64,000 nucleotides of DNA from Pseudomonas congelans (GTDB lineage: Bacteria > Pseudomonadota > Gammaproteobacteria > Pseudomonadales > Pseudomonadaceae): NCBI RefSeq assembly GCF_900103225.1, contig NZ_FNJH01000004.1:62001-126000 (forward strand), read 5' to 3'. Made by a program: the position numbers and the translations under genes. The notes beneath the pieces were generated by a model. The model was given only the letters and a program-made list of their open reading frames with translations. It was not told the DNA's origin and searched no databases. Within the stretch, counting starts at the first letter, position 1, and every line of letters starts with the position of its first letter. Below, piece after piece: positions 18,243 to 27,034 of this stretch.

Positions 18243-19114
18243 ACCAGCTCCTCTTCATCAGCGCCCAGATACGCGGCGATCACCTTCGGATCGTTACGGA
18301 TCTGTTCCGGCCCGCCCATCGCAATCACGTTGCCATGGTCGAGCACCACAATATCGTCGGAAATCCCCATGACCATGCCCATGTCGTGCTCGATCAGCAC
18401 GATGGTCATGTCGTGCTCGTCACGCAGCAGGCGGATCATGCCGCTGAGTGCCTCGGTCTCCTGCGGATTGAGACCGGCTGCCGGCTCGTCCAGGCAGATC
18501 ACCTGCGGCCGTGTGCACATGGCCCGCGCAATCTCCAGGCGGCGTTGTTGCCCATAGGACAATTCGCCAGCCAGACGGTTGGCGCAGTCCACCAGATCGA
18601 CCACCTCCAGCCAGTAGAACGCGGTATTCAGCGCGTCCTCTTCGGCCTTGCGATATCCCTTGGTATTCAGGATCCCGCTGATCAGGCTGCGGTTGACCCA
18701 CATGTGCTGGGCGACCAGCAGGTTTTCGACCACCGACATTTCCTTGAACAGGCGAATGTTCTGGAACGTGCGCGCCAGCCCTGCCCTGTTGACCAGATGG
18801 GTGCCGCCGAACATTTTGTAGTACACCCGGCTGAGGAAGCTTTTCGGCGAAACGAAGTCGGTCGCCTGGAACGGTTCGCCCAACAGCCTGATCACGTTGG
18901 TGGTCTTGCCGCGGGTATGCAGTTCGATGCGTCCGCCAGTGGCCTTGTAGAAACCGGTCAGGCAATTGAAGACCGTGGTCTTGCCCGCACCGTTGGGGCC
19001 GATCAGGGCGAAGATCGAATTGCGACGGACCTTGAGGCTGACGTCGCTGAGCGCCTTGATGCCGCCAAAGTGCATCATCAGGTGCTCGACGGAGAGAATC
19101 ACTTCAGTGCTCAT
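18239..19114 (-). CDS. livG: Branched-chain amino acid ABC transporter, ATP-binding protein LivG
   Basis: 291 residues. Walker A GPNGAGKTT, the LivG-type GLARTFQNIRLF segment, signature LSYGQQRRLEIARAM and Walker B VICLDEPAAGLNPQE are clear. It is about 35 residues longer than E. coli LivG because of an insertion between Walker A and the FQN region (about 60-95). It overlaps livM by 4 bases. Works with LivF as the heterodimeric ATPase of the transporter. Confidence 0.95.
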   Translation of the reverse strand: MSTEVILSVEHLMMHFGGIKALSDVSLKVRRNSIFALIGPNGAGKTTVFNCLTGFYKATGGRIELHTRGKTTNVIRLLGEPFQATDFVSPKSFLSRVYYKMFGGTHLVNRAGLARTFQNIRLFKEMSVVENLLVAQHMWVNRSLISGILNTKGYRKAEEDALNTAFYWLEVVDLVDCANRLAGELSYGQQRRLEIARAMCTRPQVICLDEPAAGLNPQETEALSGMIRLLRDEHDMTIVLIEHDMGMVMGISDDIVVLDHGNVIAMGGPEQIRNDPKVIAAYLGADEEELV

Positions 19115-20424
19115 CGCGCAGCCCCCTCTGTGACCAGCGCGCCCTTGCGCGGTTTCACCCCGGTGCGGCTGATGCGAATCAGGCCGCGCGGTCGCCAGAT
19201 CATCATCAGCACCATCAGAATCCCGAACAGCAGCACGCGGTATTCGGAGAAGCTGCGCAGCAGTTCAGGCGCAACGGTCAGTACGAACGCGGCGATGACC
19301 ACACCGACGGTCGATCCCATGCCGCCCAGCACCACAATCGCCAGAATCAGCGCCGACTCGAAAAAGGTAAATGAGGTCGGGTTGACGAAGCCCTGGTAGC
19401 TGGCAAAAAACACCCCGGCAAGGCCTGCGGTCGACGCACCGATGGTGAACGCCGACAGTTTGACCAGCACGTGATTGAGGCCCATCGAACGACAGGCGAT
19501 CTCGTCCTCGCGCAAGGCTTCCCAGGCACGCCCGATCGGCATGCGGGTCAGGCGATGCTTGATAAACAGCACCGCCAGCACGACCAGAAACAGCACGGTG
19601 TAGATGAAGATGAATTTCAGGTCCGGGTTGTAATCGAAGCCGAAATATTCATGGATCGGCACCCCGCCGTCCTTGGCGCGGCGGCCGAATTCCAGCCCGA
19701 GGAAGGTGGGCGCCGGCACCGGCACACCGTTCGGACCGCCGGTAAACGACAGCCAGTTATTCAGCACCAGACGAATGATCTCGCCGAACCCTAGGGTCAC
19801 GATGGCCAGGTAGTCGCCATGCATGCGCAACACCGGAAAGCCGAGAATGCATCCGGCCAGCGCCGCCGCAATCGCCGCCAGCGGCAAGGCCGACCAGAAG
19901 CCCAGTCCGAGGTACTGATAGCCCAGCGCCAGGCCGTAAGCGCCGATGGCGTAAAACGCCACATAGCCAAGATCGAGCAGCCCCGCCAGACCGACCACGA
20001 TGTTCAGCCCCAGGCCGAGCAGCACGTAGATCAGACCGAGGATGACCACGGTCAGAATGTACTTGTTGGCGAAGATCGGGAACACGATGGCAATCACGAT
20101 CAGCAGCGGAATGATCCAGTACAGGCGCGATCGATGATCCGGTTTGAGCACATGCACGCCAGAGTCGGAGCTTTCGAAGCTCTGGGAAACACGTAGGCCT
20201 CTGGGCGTTTGCAGAAACAGACTGATCAGAAAGCGACCGATCATGACCACGCCCACCAGCCACGCCACGCGGGTCGGCTGCAGGTTGAAGCTGTAGCCAT
20301 CGAGCACGATCCCGACAATGGGGCCGAACACGATCAGCGCAAGCAACCCGGCGACCACGGCATCGATCAGACTTTTCTTGATGTCGACAGGTTTGGAAAC
20401 AGGAACAGCAACAGGAACGGACAT
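19111..20424 (-). CDS. livM: Branched-chain amino acid ABC transporter permease LivM
   Basis: 437 residues from ATG 20424, which follows the livH stop by 2 bases. The frame stays open through livH to 20805, but the extra part is a livH shadow. The N-terminus has a non-core hydrophobic extension of about 130 residues, as in pseudomonad LivM, before the conserved GLNIVVGLAGLLDLGYVAFYAIGAY region. A soluble EAA-like loop (GRAWEALREDEIACRSMGLN) is where the ATPases dock. About ten hydrophobic spans are visible. Forms the membrane channel with LivH. Confidence 0.93.
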   Translation of the reverse strand: MSVPVAVPVSKPVDIKKSLIDAVVAGLLALIVFGPIVGIVLDGYSFNLQPTRVAWLVGVVMIGRFLISLFLQTPRGLRVSQSFESSDSGVHVLKPDHRSRLYWIIPLLIVIAIVFPIFANKYILTVVILGLIYVLLGLGLNIVVGLAGLLDLGYVAFYAIGAYGLALGYQYLGLGFWSALPLAAIAAALAGCILGFPVLRMHGDYLAIVTLGFGEIIRLVLNNWLSFTGGPNGVPVPAPTFLGLEFGRRAKDGGVPIHEYFGFDYNPDLKFIFIYTVLFLVVLAVLFIKHRLTRMPIGRAWEALREDEIACRSMGLNHVLVKLSAFTIGASTAGLAGVFFASYQGFVNPTSFTFFESALILAIVVLGGMGSTVGVVIAAFVLTVAPELLRSFSEYRVLLFGILMVLMMIWRPRGLIRISRTGVKPRKGALVTEGAAR

Positions 20425-20426
20425 AC

Positions 20427-21344
20427 TTATACCTTCGCCACGAGTGGGCGACCCAGCAGGCCTTGGGGACGGAAAATCAGGATCAGCACCAGCAGGCCGA
20501 AACTGAACACGTCTTTGTAATCGGAGTTGATCAGACCGGAGAACTGCGACTCGGCAACCCCCAGGATCAAACCGCCCAGCATGGCACCCGGTAACGAACC
20601 GATCCCGCCGAGCACGGCGGCAGTAAACGCTTTGATGCCGATGATGAAGCCCGCATAGAAGTCGAACGTGCCGTAATTCATGGTGATCAGCACACCGGCC
20701 AGTGCCGCCATGGCCGCGCCGATGATGAACACATAGGAAATGACCCGGTCGGTGTTGATGCCGAGGATCGAGGCCATCTTGCGGTCTTGCTGCGTGGCCC
20801 GGCACATGCGGCCCAGCTTGGTGTACTTGATGATGTAGGTCAGCACGCCCATGCCGACGAAGGCGGCGATGAGGATGAAGATCTTGGTGTAGGTGATCTG
20901 CACGAAGCCGCTGCCGACTTCAAACCGCCACGCACCTTCGAGCAGCGTCGGCACGCCTTGCTGGCGCGCACCCTGGCTGATCTGTGCGTAGTTCTGCAGG
21001 ATCAGGGAAATACCGATGGCGCTGATCAGCGGTGCCAGACGGGTCGAGTTGCGCAGTGGCTTGTACGCCACACGCTCGATGACGAAGCCGTAAACGCCAG
21101 TGACCACAATGGTGAAGATCAGCGTACCGAGAATCAGGAACGGAAAAGATTCCAGTCCGAAGAAAGACAGAACCGCGAGGCCGATGGCGGCCAGGTAGGC
21201 GGAAATCATGTACACGTCGCCGTGGGCGAAGTTAATCATGCCGATGATGCCGTAGACCATCGTATAGCCGATGGCGATGAGGCCGTAGACAGACCCGAGA
21301 GTGAGTCCGTTGACCATTTGTTGCAGGAAGATTCCATCCATCAC
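20427..21344 (-). CDS. livH: Branched-chain amino acid ABC transporter permease LivH
   Basis: 305 residues. The typical LivH opening LTLGSVYGLIAIGYTMVYG and NFAHGDVYM is followed by some eight membrane spans and the conserved GGIGSLPGAMLGGLILG near the end. The start may be the second Met of MMDGIF, one codon on. It lies 158 bases downstream of livK; the gap contains a hairpin that may attenuate read-through. Partner permease of LivM. Confidence 0.94.
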   Translation of the reverse strand: MMDGIFLQQMVNGLTLGSVYGLIAIGYTMVYGIIGMINFAHGDVYMISAYLAAIGLAVLSFFGLESFPFLILGTLIFTIVVTGVYGFVIERVAYKPLRNSTRLAPLISAIGISLILQNYAQISQGARQQGVPTLLEGAWRFEVGSGFVQITYTKIFILIAAFVGMGVLTYIIKYTKLGRMCRATQQDRKMASILGINTDRVISYVFIIGAAMAALAGVLITMNYGTFDFYAGFIIGIKAFTAAVLGGIGSLPGAMLGGLILGVAESQFSGLINSDYKDVFSFGLLVLILIFRPQGLLGRPLVAKV

Positions 21345-21435
21345 GCACGCTCACACAAAAAGGCAGCTCAGCACCCCGCCAGCCACACCCTTGTGAGGCA
21401 TGACCGACAGGTCCGAAAACACTAAAAGAGATGCA

Positions 21436-21455
21436 GGCTCGCTCTTGGGCGAGCC
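21436..21455 (-). terminator. Attenuating hairpin between livK and livH
   Basis: Seven-base stem GGCTCGC/GCGAGCC with a 6-base loop; on the transcript strand it is followed by TGCATCTCTTTT. The imperfect U-tract suits partial termination, giving more binding protein than membrane components, as is common in liv operons. Confidence 0.55.
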
Positions 21456-21502
21456 CATCATCGGGTCAGCGCCTGACGCGCAGGGCCGACGCGAGGTCTA
21501 TC

Positions 21503-22639
21503 TCACTTCTGTTTTTCGAGTTGCTTGTATTTGCCGGCGGCGTCCCACTGGTAAACCACGTAATCGGAGACTTTCAGGTCACCTTTGGCATCCCAGGCTT
21601 TTTCACCCATGACGGTCTTGACCGGATTGGCCTTGAGCCATGTGGCGGCTGCGTCACCCTTGTTGGACTTGGCACCGTTGAAACCGGCAGCCAGAGCCTG
21701 TACCGAAGCGTAAGCGTACAGGGTGTAACCTTCAGGCTCGTAACCGGCCTTGCGGAATTCGTCCACGACAGCCTTGCTGTCCGGCAACGCGCGCGGGTCA
21801 GCACCGAAGGTCATGTACACGCCATCGACGTACTGCGCGCCACCTGCAGTGGTGACCAGTTCGTCAGTCACGACGCCATCATCGGACATGAACTTGACGT
21901 CCTTGAGGCCCTGCTCGCGCATCTGCCGAACCAGCGGACCGGCTTCCGGGTGCAGACCACCGAAGTACACGACATCAGCGCCGACCGAGCGAATCTTGGT
22001 GACCAGAGCACTGAAGTCTTTCTCACCACGGGTCAGACCTTCTTCGAGGATCGGCTTGACGCCACGCGCGGTCAGTTGCTTGGCCGTTGCGTCAGCGAGG
22101 CCCTTACCGTAAGTGTCCTTGTCGTTGATGACGGCGATTTTCTTGCCCTTGAGCACGTCGACGATGTAGTCACCGGCAACGATACCCTGCTGGTCGTCAC
22201 GGCCGCACATGCGGAACATCTCTTTCAGGCCACGTTCGGTCACGGCCGGGTTGGTCGAGCCGGGCGTAATGGCAATAACGCCAGCATCGCCGTAGATCTC
22301 CGAAGCCGGGATGGTCGACGACGAGCAGAAGTGCCCGACCACACCAATTACTTTTTCCTGATCCACCAGGCGGTTCGCAACGGCGACGGCCTGTTTCGGC
22401 TCACAGGCGTCATCACCCGCGACCAGCACTATTTTCTCCCCATTGACACCACCGGCTTTATTGATCGCATCGGCCGCAGCCTGCGCGCCCTTCATGTATT
22501 GCTGACCAAACGACGCGTTTGCGCCGGTCATCGGGCCCGCTACGCCGATTTTCACGTCCGCCTGTGCAAACGAAGACACGCCCAATGCAGTAGCCACTGC
22601 GATTGCCAGAAAACCTTTCCTGTAAAACGTATGCGACAT
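21503..22639 (-). CDS. livK: Branched-chain amino acid periplasmic binding protein
   Basis: 378 residues from ATG 22639 (AGGAG 8 bases upstream). The open frame to 22768 is not used. A signal peptide (about residues 1-26: basic start, hydrophobic AIAVATALG, cut after FAQA) precedes the mature KIGVAGPMTGANASFGQQ. The Leu/Ile/Val-binding hallmarks are GDDACEPKQAVAVANRLV, GHFCSSSTIPASEIY and ITPGSTNP. It captures branched-chain amino acids (in Pseudomonas also called BraC) and delivers them to LivHMGF. It is the first gene of the operon, under the sigma-54 promoter described here. Confidence 0.95.
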   Translation of the reverse strand: MSHTFYRKGFLAIAVATALGVSSFAQADVKIGVAGPMTGANASFGQQYMKGAQAAADAINKAGGVNGEKIVLVAGDDACEPKQAVAVANRLVDQEKVIGVVGHFCSSSTIPASEIYGDAGVIAITPGSTNPAVTERGLKEMFRMCGRDDQQGIVAGDYIVDVLKGKKIAVINDKDTYGKGLADATAKQLTARGVKPILEEGLTRGEKDFSALVTKIRSVGADVVYFGGLHPEAGPLVRQMREQGLKDVKFMSDDGVVTDELVTTAGGAQYVDGVYMTFGADPRALPDSKAVVDEFRKAGYEPEGYTLYAYASVQALAAGFNGAKSNKGDAAATWLKANPVKTVMGEKAWDAKGDLKVSDYVVYQWDAAGKYKQLEKQK

Positions 22640-22707
22640 AAGTGGTGCTCCTGAGGATATTTTTTTAGTTGGCACTTTCATGATCGAGCAGATACAGAGT
22701 TGGTCAG

Positions 22708-22723
22708 AGCAAGGCGCGTGCCA
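22708..22723 (-). promoter_or_regulatory. Sigma-54 (RpoN) promoter of livK
   Basis: On the minus strand the sequence is TGGCACGCGCCTTGCT, an exact match to the sigma-54 consensus TGGCAC-N5-TTGC with the GG and GC dinucleotides at the required spacing. Transcription would begin near 22697, about 58 bases before the livK ATG. This implies an enhancer-binding activator, most simply NtrC under nitrogen limitation. Confidence 0.78.
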
Positions 22724-22918
22724 TCGCTTTTTAGTTGAGGGAGATGGCGTGTGTTTCGTGCCATTCAATAACCAGACGCCGCGCTACAGGGCCCTGCGGT
22801 TGCTTCGGACGCACAAGGTGCAACCCCTGATGAAAAAAGAGCAACCCACGCGCACTCAAGTAGCAACCAGCGCATGTCGTGATGGGCAACCCACCTGTAA
22901 CAGCACACGTCACCGAAT

Positions 22919-22935
22919 TGCACACGCCCGGTGCG
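22919..22935. promoter_or_regulatory. NtrC-like binding palindrome upstream of livK
   Basis: TGCACACGCCCGGTGCG matches 10 of 14 conserved positions of the NtrC consensus TGCACCA-N3-TGGTGCA. It lies about 200 bases upstream of the sigma-54 promoter, a normal enhancer distance. A second, weaker candidate (9 of 14) is at 22806-22822. Could be chance; the pairing with a consensus sigma-54 promoter strengthens it. Confidence 0.45.
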
Positions 22936-23138
22936 CGAACGCTACGAGACGCACCATTTGAGGCTAGCGGATTAAACGAGACCTGCCGCAGACATCGCTC
23001 GATTCTGAAACCCGCGTCACGCGCCGCCAGTAATAACCTCCCTGCAGACACCCGACAAACAACCTTTAAGCGAGATATCATTCCGATTATTCATATTGCT
23101 TACGCCAGCCCCCGCGCGCCGCAAACAGAGAAGTCATC

Positions 23139-24044
23139 ATGCTGAACAAACGTCATCTGCCCTCGATAGCCGCATTGCAATGCTTTGAGGCAGTGACCCG
23201 GCACCTGAGCTTCACGCGCGCTGCTGAAGAACTCAACCTGACCCAGAGCGCCGTCAGCAAACAGGTCGCGCAACTCGAAGAGCTGGTTCAGCACCTGCTG
23301 TTTCAGCGCGTGCGCCGCCGTCTGCAACTGACCCCGGCCGGGGCGCTGTATCTGGCCGAAGTGCGCAAGATCCTGACCCAGATCGAGATGTCCACCCACT
23401 TTCTGCGCTCCTATGGCGGAGAAACCGAAGTGCTGCGGGTTTCCACCCCGTCGACGTTTGGCGCCCGCTGGCTGGTGCCGCGCCTCAAGGGCTGGCGCCT
23501 GCGTCACCCGCATATTCACCTGGACCTGCTCAACGAACAGGAATCCGATGACCTGATCAAGGGCCGCTGCGACGTGTCGTTCTATTTCGGCCAGGCCGCG
23601 ATGCCCGGTGCAGAAAGCGTGAAGCTGTTCGGCGAGGAACTGGTAGCGGTGTGTGCTCCCGAAAGCCTGCCTGACGAGCCGCTCAGCGACCCGACCCAAC
23701 TGAGCGAACTGGTACTGCTGCAGAATGCTTTCCGCCCCGAAGCGTGGCATGAATGGTTCGAGAGCCAGGGCTATCACACCGACCACAGCTATCACGGTCC
23801 GCGCTTTGAAACCTTCTATATGTGCATCCGCGCGGCTCAGGTCGGCTGTGGCGTTGCGCTGCTGCCACGCTTTCTGGTCGAGGAGGAACTGGCCGAGGGC
23901 AAACTGGTGATTGCCTGGGATTACGCATTGCCCAGCACTAACAGCGCCTACTACCTGTCCTATCCGGAACACACCGCCGACGTACCCAAAATCCGGGTTT
24001 TTCTGCAGTGGATGCTGGAACAGTTGGATCAACCCCCCGCTTAA
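23139..24044 (+). CDS. LysR-family transcriptional regulator (GcvA-like)
   Basis: 301 residues. The N-terminal winged helix-turn-helix (about 8-66) reads AALQCFEAV...SFTRAAEELNLTQSAVSKQV, with the AL-FEAV-RH-SFT-AA-EL pattern of the GcvA/AmpR branch. The C-terminal effector domain includes STPSTFGARWLVPRL and GCGVALLPRFLVEEEL. It is divergent from the liv operon across a 500-base gap and just upstream of pncB, so it may control either neighbour, itself, or a distant target; sequence does not decide. GCAAACAGAGAAG precedes the ATG with a modest ribosome-binding site. Confidence 0.9.
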   Translation: MLNKRHLPSIAALQCFEAVTRHLSFTRAAEELNLTQSAVSKQVAQLEELVQHLLFQRVRRRLQLTPAGALYLAEVRKILTQIEMSTHFLRSYGGETEVLRVSTPSTFGARWLVPRLKGWRLRHPHIHLDLLNEQESDDLIKGRCDVSFYFGQAAMPGAESVKLFGEELVAVCAPESLPDEPLSDPTQLSELVLLQNAFRPEAWHEWFESQGYHTDHSYHGPRFETFYMCIRAAQVGCGVALLPRFLVEEELAEGKLVIAWDYALPSTNSAYYLSYPEHTADVPKIRVFLQWMLEQLDQPPA

Positions 24045-24143
24045 GGGCGACAATGCACACCCATCCGGCCGTGAGCCTTCCATGGTGACAGACAGGAAGT
24101 CACGCGCCCCACTTTATCCGGCTGCTCTGGAGAGCCTGATTCA

Positions 24144-25367
24144 ATGAGCGAGAGCGCCTTTTCCAATCGCATCGTGCAAAGCCTGCTCGATACCGATTTC
24201 TACAAGCTGACCATGATGCAGGCCGTCCTGCACAACTACCCCAACGTGGACGTCGAGTGGGAGTTCCGTTGCCGCAACGGGGAGGACCTTCGCCCCTATC
24301 TGGATGAAATCAAGCACCAGATCGAGCTGTTGTGCGAGCTGTCGCTGAGCCCCGAACACCTGGCTTTTCTGGAGCGCATCACGTTCATCAAACCGGATTT
24401 CCTGCGTTTTCTCGGGCTGTTCCGCTTCAATACCCGCTACGTGAAAACCACCATCGAGAATGACGAACTGTGCATTCGCCTGCACGGACCGTGGCTGCAC
24501 GTCATCCTCTTTGAAGTGCCGCTGCTGGCCATCGTCAGCGAAGTGCGCAACAGGCATCGTTACCCGGACACCCTGCTCAGCCAGGCGCGTGATCGTCTGT
24601 ATGACAAGTTCGAATGGCTGACCACGCATGCCACGACGGATGAACTGGCCGAGCTGAAAGTGGCGGACTTCGGCACGCGCCGGCGGTTTTCCTACCGCGT
24701 GCAGGAAGAAATGCTTGGCGTCCTGAAAAACGACTTCCCAGGCCAGTTCGTCGGCACCAGCAACGTTCATCTGGCCCGTCAACTGGACCTGAAGCCCTTG
24801 GGTACCATGGCCCACGAATGGATCATGGCGCATCAGCAGTTGGGACCGCGCCTGATCGACAGTCAGATTGCCGCACTCGATTGCTGGGTCCGCGAATATC
24901 GCGGCCTGCTGGGGATCGCGCTGACCGACTGCATCACCACCGATGCGTTCCTGAACGACTTCGATCTGTACTTCGCCAAACTATTCGACGGCTTGCGCCA
25001 TGATTCGGGCGACCCGGTGAAGTGGGCCGAAAAATGCATCTCGCATTACCAGAAGCTCGGTATCGACCCAATGAGCAAGACTCTGGTTTTTTCCGATGGA
25101 CTGAACCTGCCCAAGGCGCTCGATATCTTTCGCGCATTGCGCGGACGCATCAATGTCAGCTTCGGGATCGGCACCAACCTGACGGCCGACATTCCCGGCA
25201 TCGCGCCGATGAACATGGTCTTGAAAATGACCGCGTGCGCCGGTCAGGCCGTGGCGAAAATCTCTGACGAGCCCGGCAAGACGCAGTGCAAGGACCCGAA
25301 CTTTGTCGCCTACCTGCGGCATGTGTTCAAGGTGCCGGATTTGCCGAGCCCGGAAAAACCCGCTTGA
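24144..25367 (+). CDS. pncB: Nicotinate phosphoribosyltransferase
   Basis: 407 residues, full length for PncB. Recognisable pieces include [20 protein letters not shown] near the N-terminus, [22 protein letters not shown], the MAHEW segment with the catalytic His region, and [11 protein letters not shown] (phosphoribose binding). It makes nicotinate mononucleotide from nicotinate and PRPP with ATP hydrolysis, entering NAD through the Preiss-Handler salvage route. Followed 26 bases later by nadE, the last step of the same pathway, so the two form an operon. Confidence 0.96.
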
Positions 25368-25393
25368 ATTGTCCTATCTACGAGGAGTGAATC

Positions 25394-26221
25394 ATGCACG
25401 CCGTACAGCGCCAGATTGCTGAACAGCTCAAGGTCCAGCCACCTTTCGCGGACCAGAACGCGCTGCAGGCCGAGGTCGCCCGCCGCGTCAACTTCATCAA
25501 GGAGTGCCTGCAGAACGCACGGCTCAAGACGCTGGTGCTCGGCATAAGCGGCGGGGTCGACTCGCTGACGGCCGGTCTGCTCGCCCAGCGCGCGGTCAAG
25601 GAGCTGCGTGAAAGCACGGGTGACAACGCCTATCGCTTCATCGCGGTGCGCCTGCCCTATGTGGTGCAGGCCGATGAGCACGAAGCCCAGGCCTCGGTCG
25701 ACTTCATCGAGCCGGACGAGCGCCATACCATCAACATCGGCAGCAGCGTCAAAGCCTTGGCCGCCGAGGTCAAGGCCTTCGACGGGCTTCCAGCGACCTC
25801 GGTGGATTTCGTGCTCGGCAACACCAAGGCGCGCATGCGCATGGTTGCGCAATATACCGTCGCCGGGGCCTATCATGGGCTGGTGATCGGCACTGATCAT
25901 GCGGCCGAAGCGGTAATGGGCTTCTTCACCAAGTTCGGCGACGGCGCCTGCGACCTGGCACCATTGAGCGGTCTGGTGAAAAACCAGGTACGCGCCATCG
26001 CCCGCCATTTCGGCGCTCCGGAATCACTGGTTGAGAAAGTACCGACTGCGGACCTGGAAGACCTGTCCCCCGGCAAACCGGACGAAGCCTCGCACGGCGT
26101 GACCTACGCCGAGATCGACGCCTTCCTGCACGGCGAGCCGGTACGCGAGGAAGCCTTCCGGATCATTTGCGACACCTACGCCAAAACCCAGCACAAGCGC
26201 GAACTGCCTTACGCGCCTTGA
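25394..26221 (+). CDS. nadE: NH3-dependent NAD synthetase
   Basis: 275 residues. The ATP-pyrophosphatase P-loop is LGISGGVDS (about 50-58), with [21 protein letters not shown] and [17 protein letters not shown] as the other family motifs. There is no N-terminal glutaminase domain, so ammonia is the nitrogen donor. It converts deamido-NAD to NAD, completing the pathway started by pncB immediately upstream. Convergent with the azurin gene; a REP-like cluster fills the gap. Confidence 0.97.
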   Translation: MHAVQRQIAEQLKVQPPFADQNALQAEVARRVNFIKECLQNARLKTLVLGISGGVDSLTAGLLAQRAVKELRESTGDNAYRFIAVRLPYVVQADEHEAQASVDFIEPDERHTINIGSSVKALAAEVKAFDGLPATSVDFVLGNTKARMRMVAQYTVAGAYHGLVIGTDHAAEAVMGFFTKFGDGACDLAPLSGLVKNQVRAIARHFGAPESLVEKVPTADLEDLSPGKPDEASHGVTYAEIDAFLHGEPVREEAFRIICDTYAKTQHKRELPYAP

Positions 26222-26239
26222 GTGGGTGTTTGCGGAACG

Positions 26240-26412
26240 AGAGAGCTGCAACACTATCGTGCCCATGCTCCGCGTGGGTACGCCTTTCCGGACGCTCTGC
26301 GTCCGCTTCTGAATGTGCGGCGCGGCACAGACCTGTGACGCAGAGCGTCACCCAAGGAGTTCCCACGCTGAAACGTGAGGAACGGCAATCCCAACTATCG
26401 AGCGACGCTCCT
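26240..26412. repeat. REP-like palindrome cluster between nadE and azurin
   Basis: Contains several short hairpins of the family seen at 34.1 and 60.7 kb: ATGCTCCGCGTGGGT, GGACGCTCTGCGTCC, GTGACGCAGAGCGTCAC and a TTCCCACGCTGAAACGTGAGGAA unit (the last given as its two arms with a 4-base loop). Located between convergent genes, where such repeats are common. No transposase is present. Confidence 0.75.
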
Positions 26413-26435
26413 CGCACTGCTCAAGGGACCTGTCG

Positions 26436-26882
26436 TTACTTGAGGGTCACAGCGCCTTTCATCATGCTGATGTGCCCGGGGAATGTGCAGAAGAACTGGT
26501 ATTCCTGTGCAGGGTCGAGCTTCGACACGTCAAACGTCACCGAATCCTTTTCGCCAGCACCGATGACTTTGGTGTGGGCGATGACGCGGCTGTCGTCCGG
26601 CTTCAAATACTCCTTGTCGATACCCGCCGCCATGCCGTCAGTGACGATTGCCTGGGTATCGGCCTTTTTGCCCAGCACCCAGTTATGGCCCATGACATTC
26701 TTCGGCAGGCTACCGGAGTGAGTCAGGTTGACGGTGAATTCCTTGCAGCTCTTGTCGATCTCAATGGCTTTGGTGTCGTACATCATTTGATCGGTCGAAT
26801 CGACTGTGGCCGAGCACTCGGCAGCCAGCAACTGGCCACTGGCCAATGACAACAGCGAAATCGCTACAAGCTTGCGAATCAT
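26436..26882 (-). CDS. azu: Azurin (blue copper protein)
   Basis: 148 residues. A 20-residue signal peptide ends LLA, and the mature protein begins AECSATVDS, as in known azurins. Copper ligands in mature numbering are Gly45 and His46 (VMGHNW), Cys112, His117 and Met121 ([10 protein letters not shown]); the disulfide cysteines near 3 and 26 are also present. A periplasmic single-electron carrier used in denitrification-type and stress-related electron transfer. No clear ANR/FNR box (TTGAT-N4-ATCAA) was found in the 150 bases upstream. Monocistronic, convergent with nadE. Confidence 0.97.
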   Translation of the reverse strand: MIRKLVAISLLSLASGQLLAAECSATVDSTDQMMYDTKAIEIDKSCKEFTVNLTHSGSLPKNVMGHNWVLGKKADTQAIVTDGMAAGIDKEYLKPDDSRVIAHTKVIGAGEKDSVTFDVSKLDPAQEYQFFCTFPGHISMMKGAVTLK

Positions 26883-27034
26883 TTGAATCTCCAGGGCAGG
26901 ACTTGATTAACGTAAAACTGATGTAAGAAGAGAGTGCCCGATCAGGGCCGCGGTTCCAAGAACGTGCGTCAAATGGTCCCGCGGACGCTCACGACAGAGC
27001 GCCCTTTTGAAGAACGATTCACGGCAACAGGTAA

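Larger units (their letters stand above)
22640..23138. other. Divergent regulatory region between livK and the LysR gene
   Basis: About 500 bases with no convincing gene. It contains the sigma-54 promoter of livK (22708-22723) and NtrC-like palindromes (22919-22935; weaker at 22806-22822). The remainder towards the LysR start shows nothing I can name. Confidence 0.6.

Noticed and set aside
20425..20805. Extended N-terminus of LivM reaching into livH
   Set aside because: Read-through of the livH gene in another frame; the ATG at 20424 lies 2 bases beyond the livH stop and begins a normal LivM.
26883..27034. ANR/FNR box upstream of azurin
   Set aside because: Only a partial TTGATTAACG string is present; the right half (ATCAA) is missing at the required spacing.
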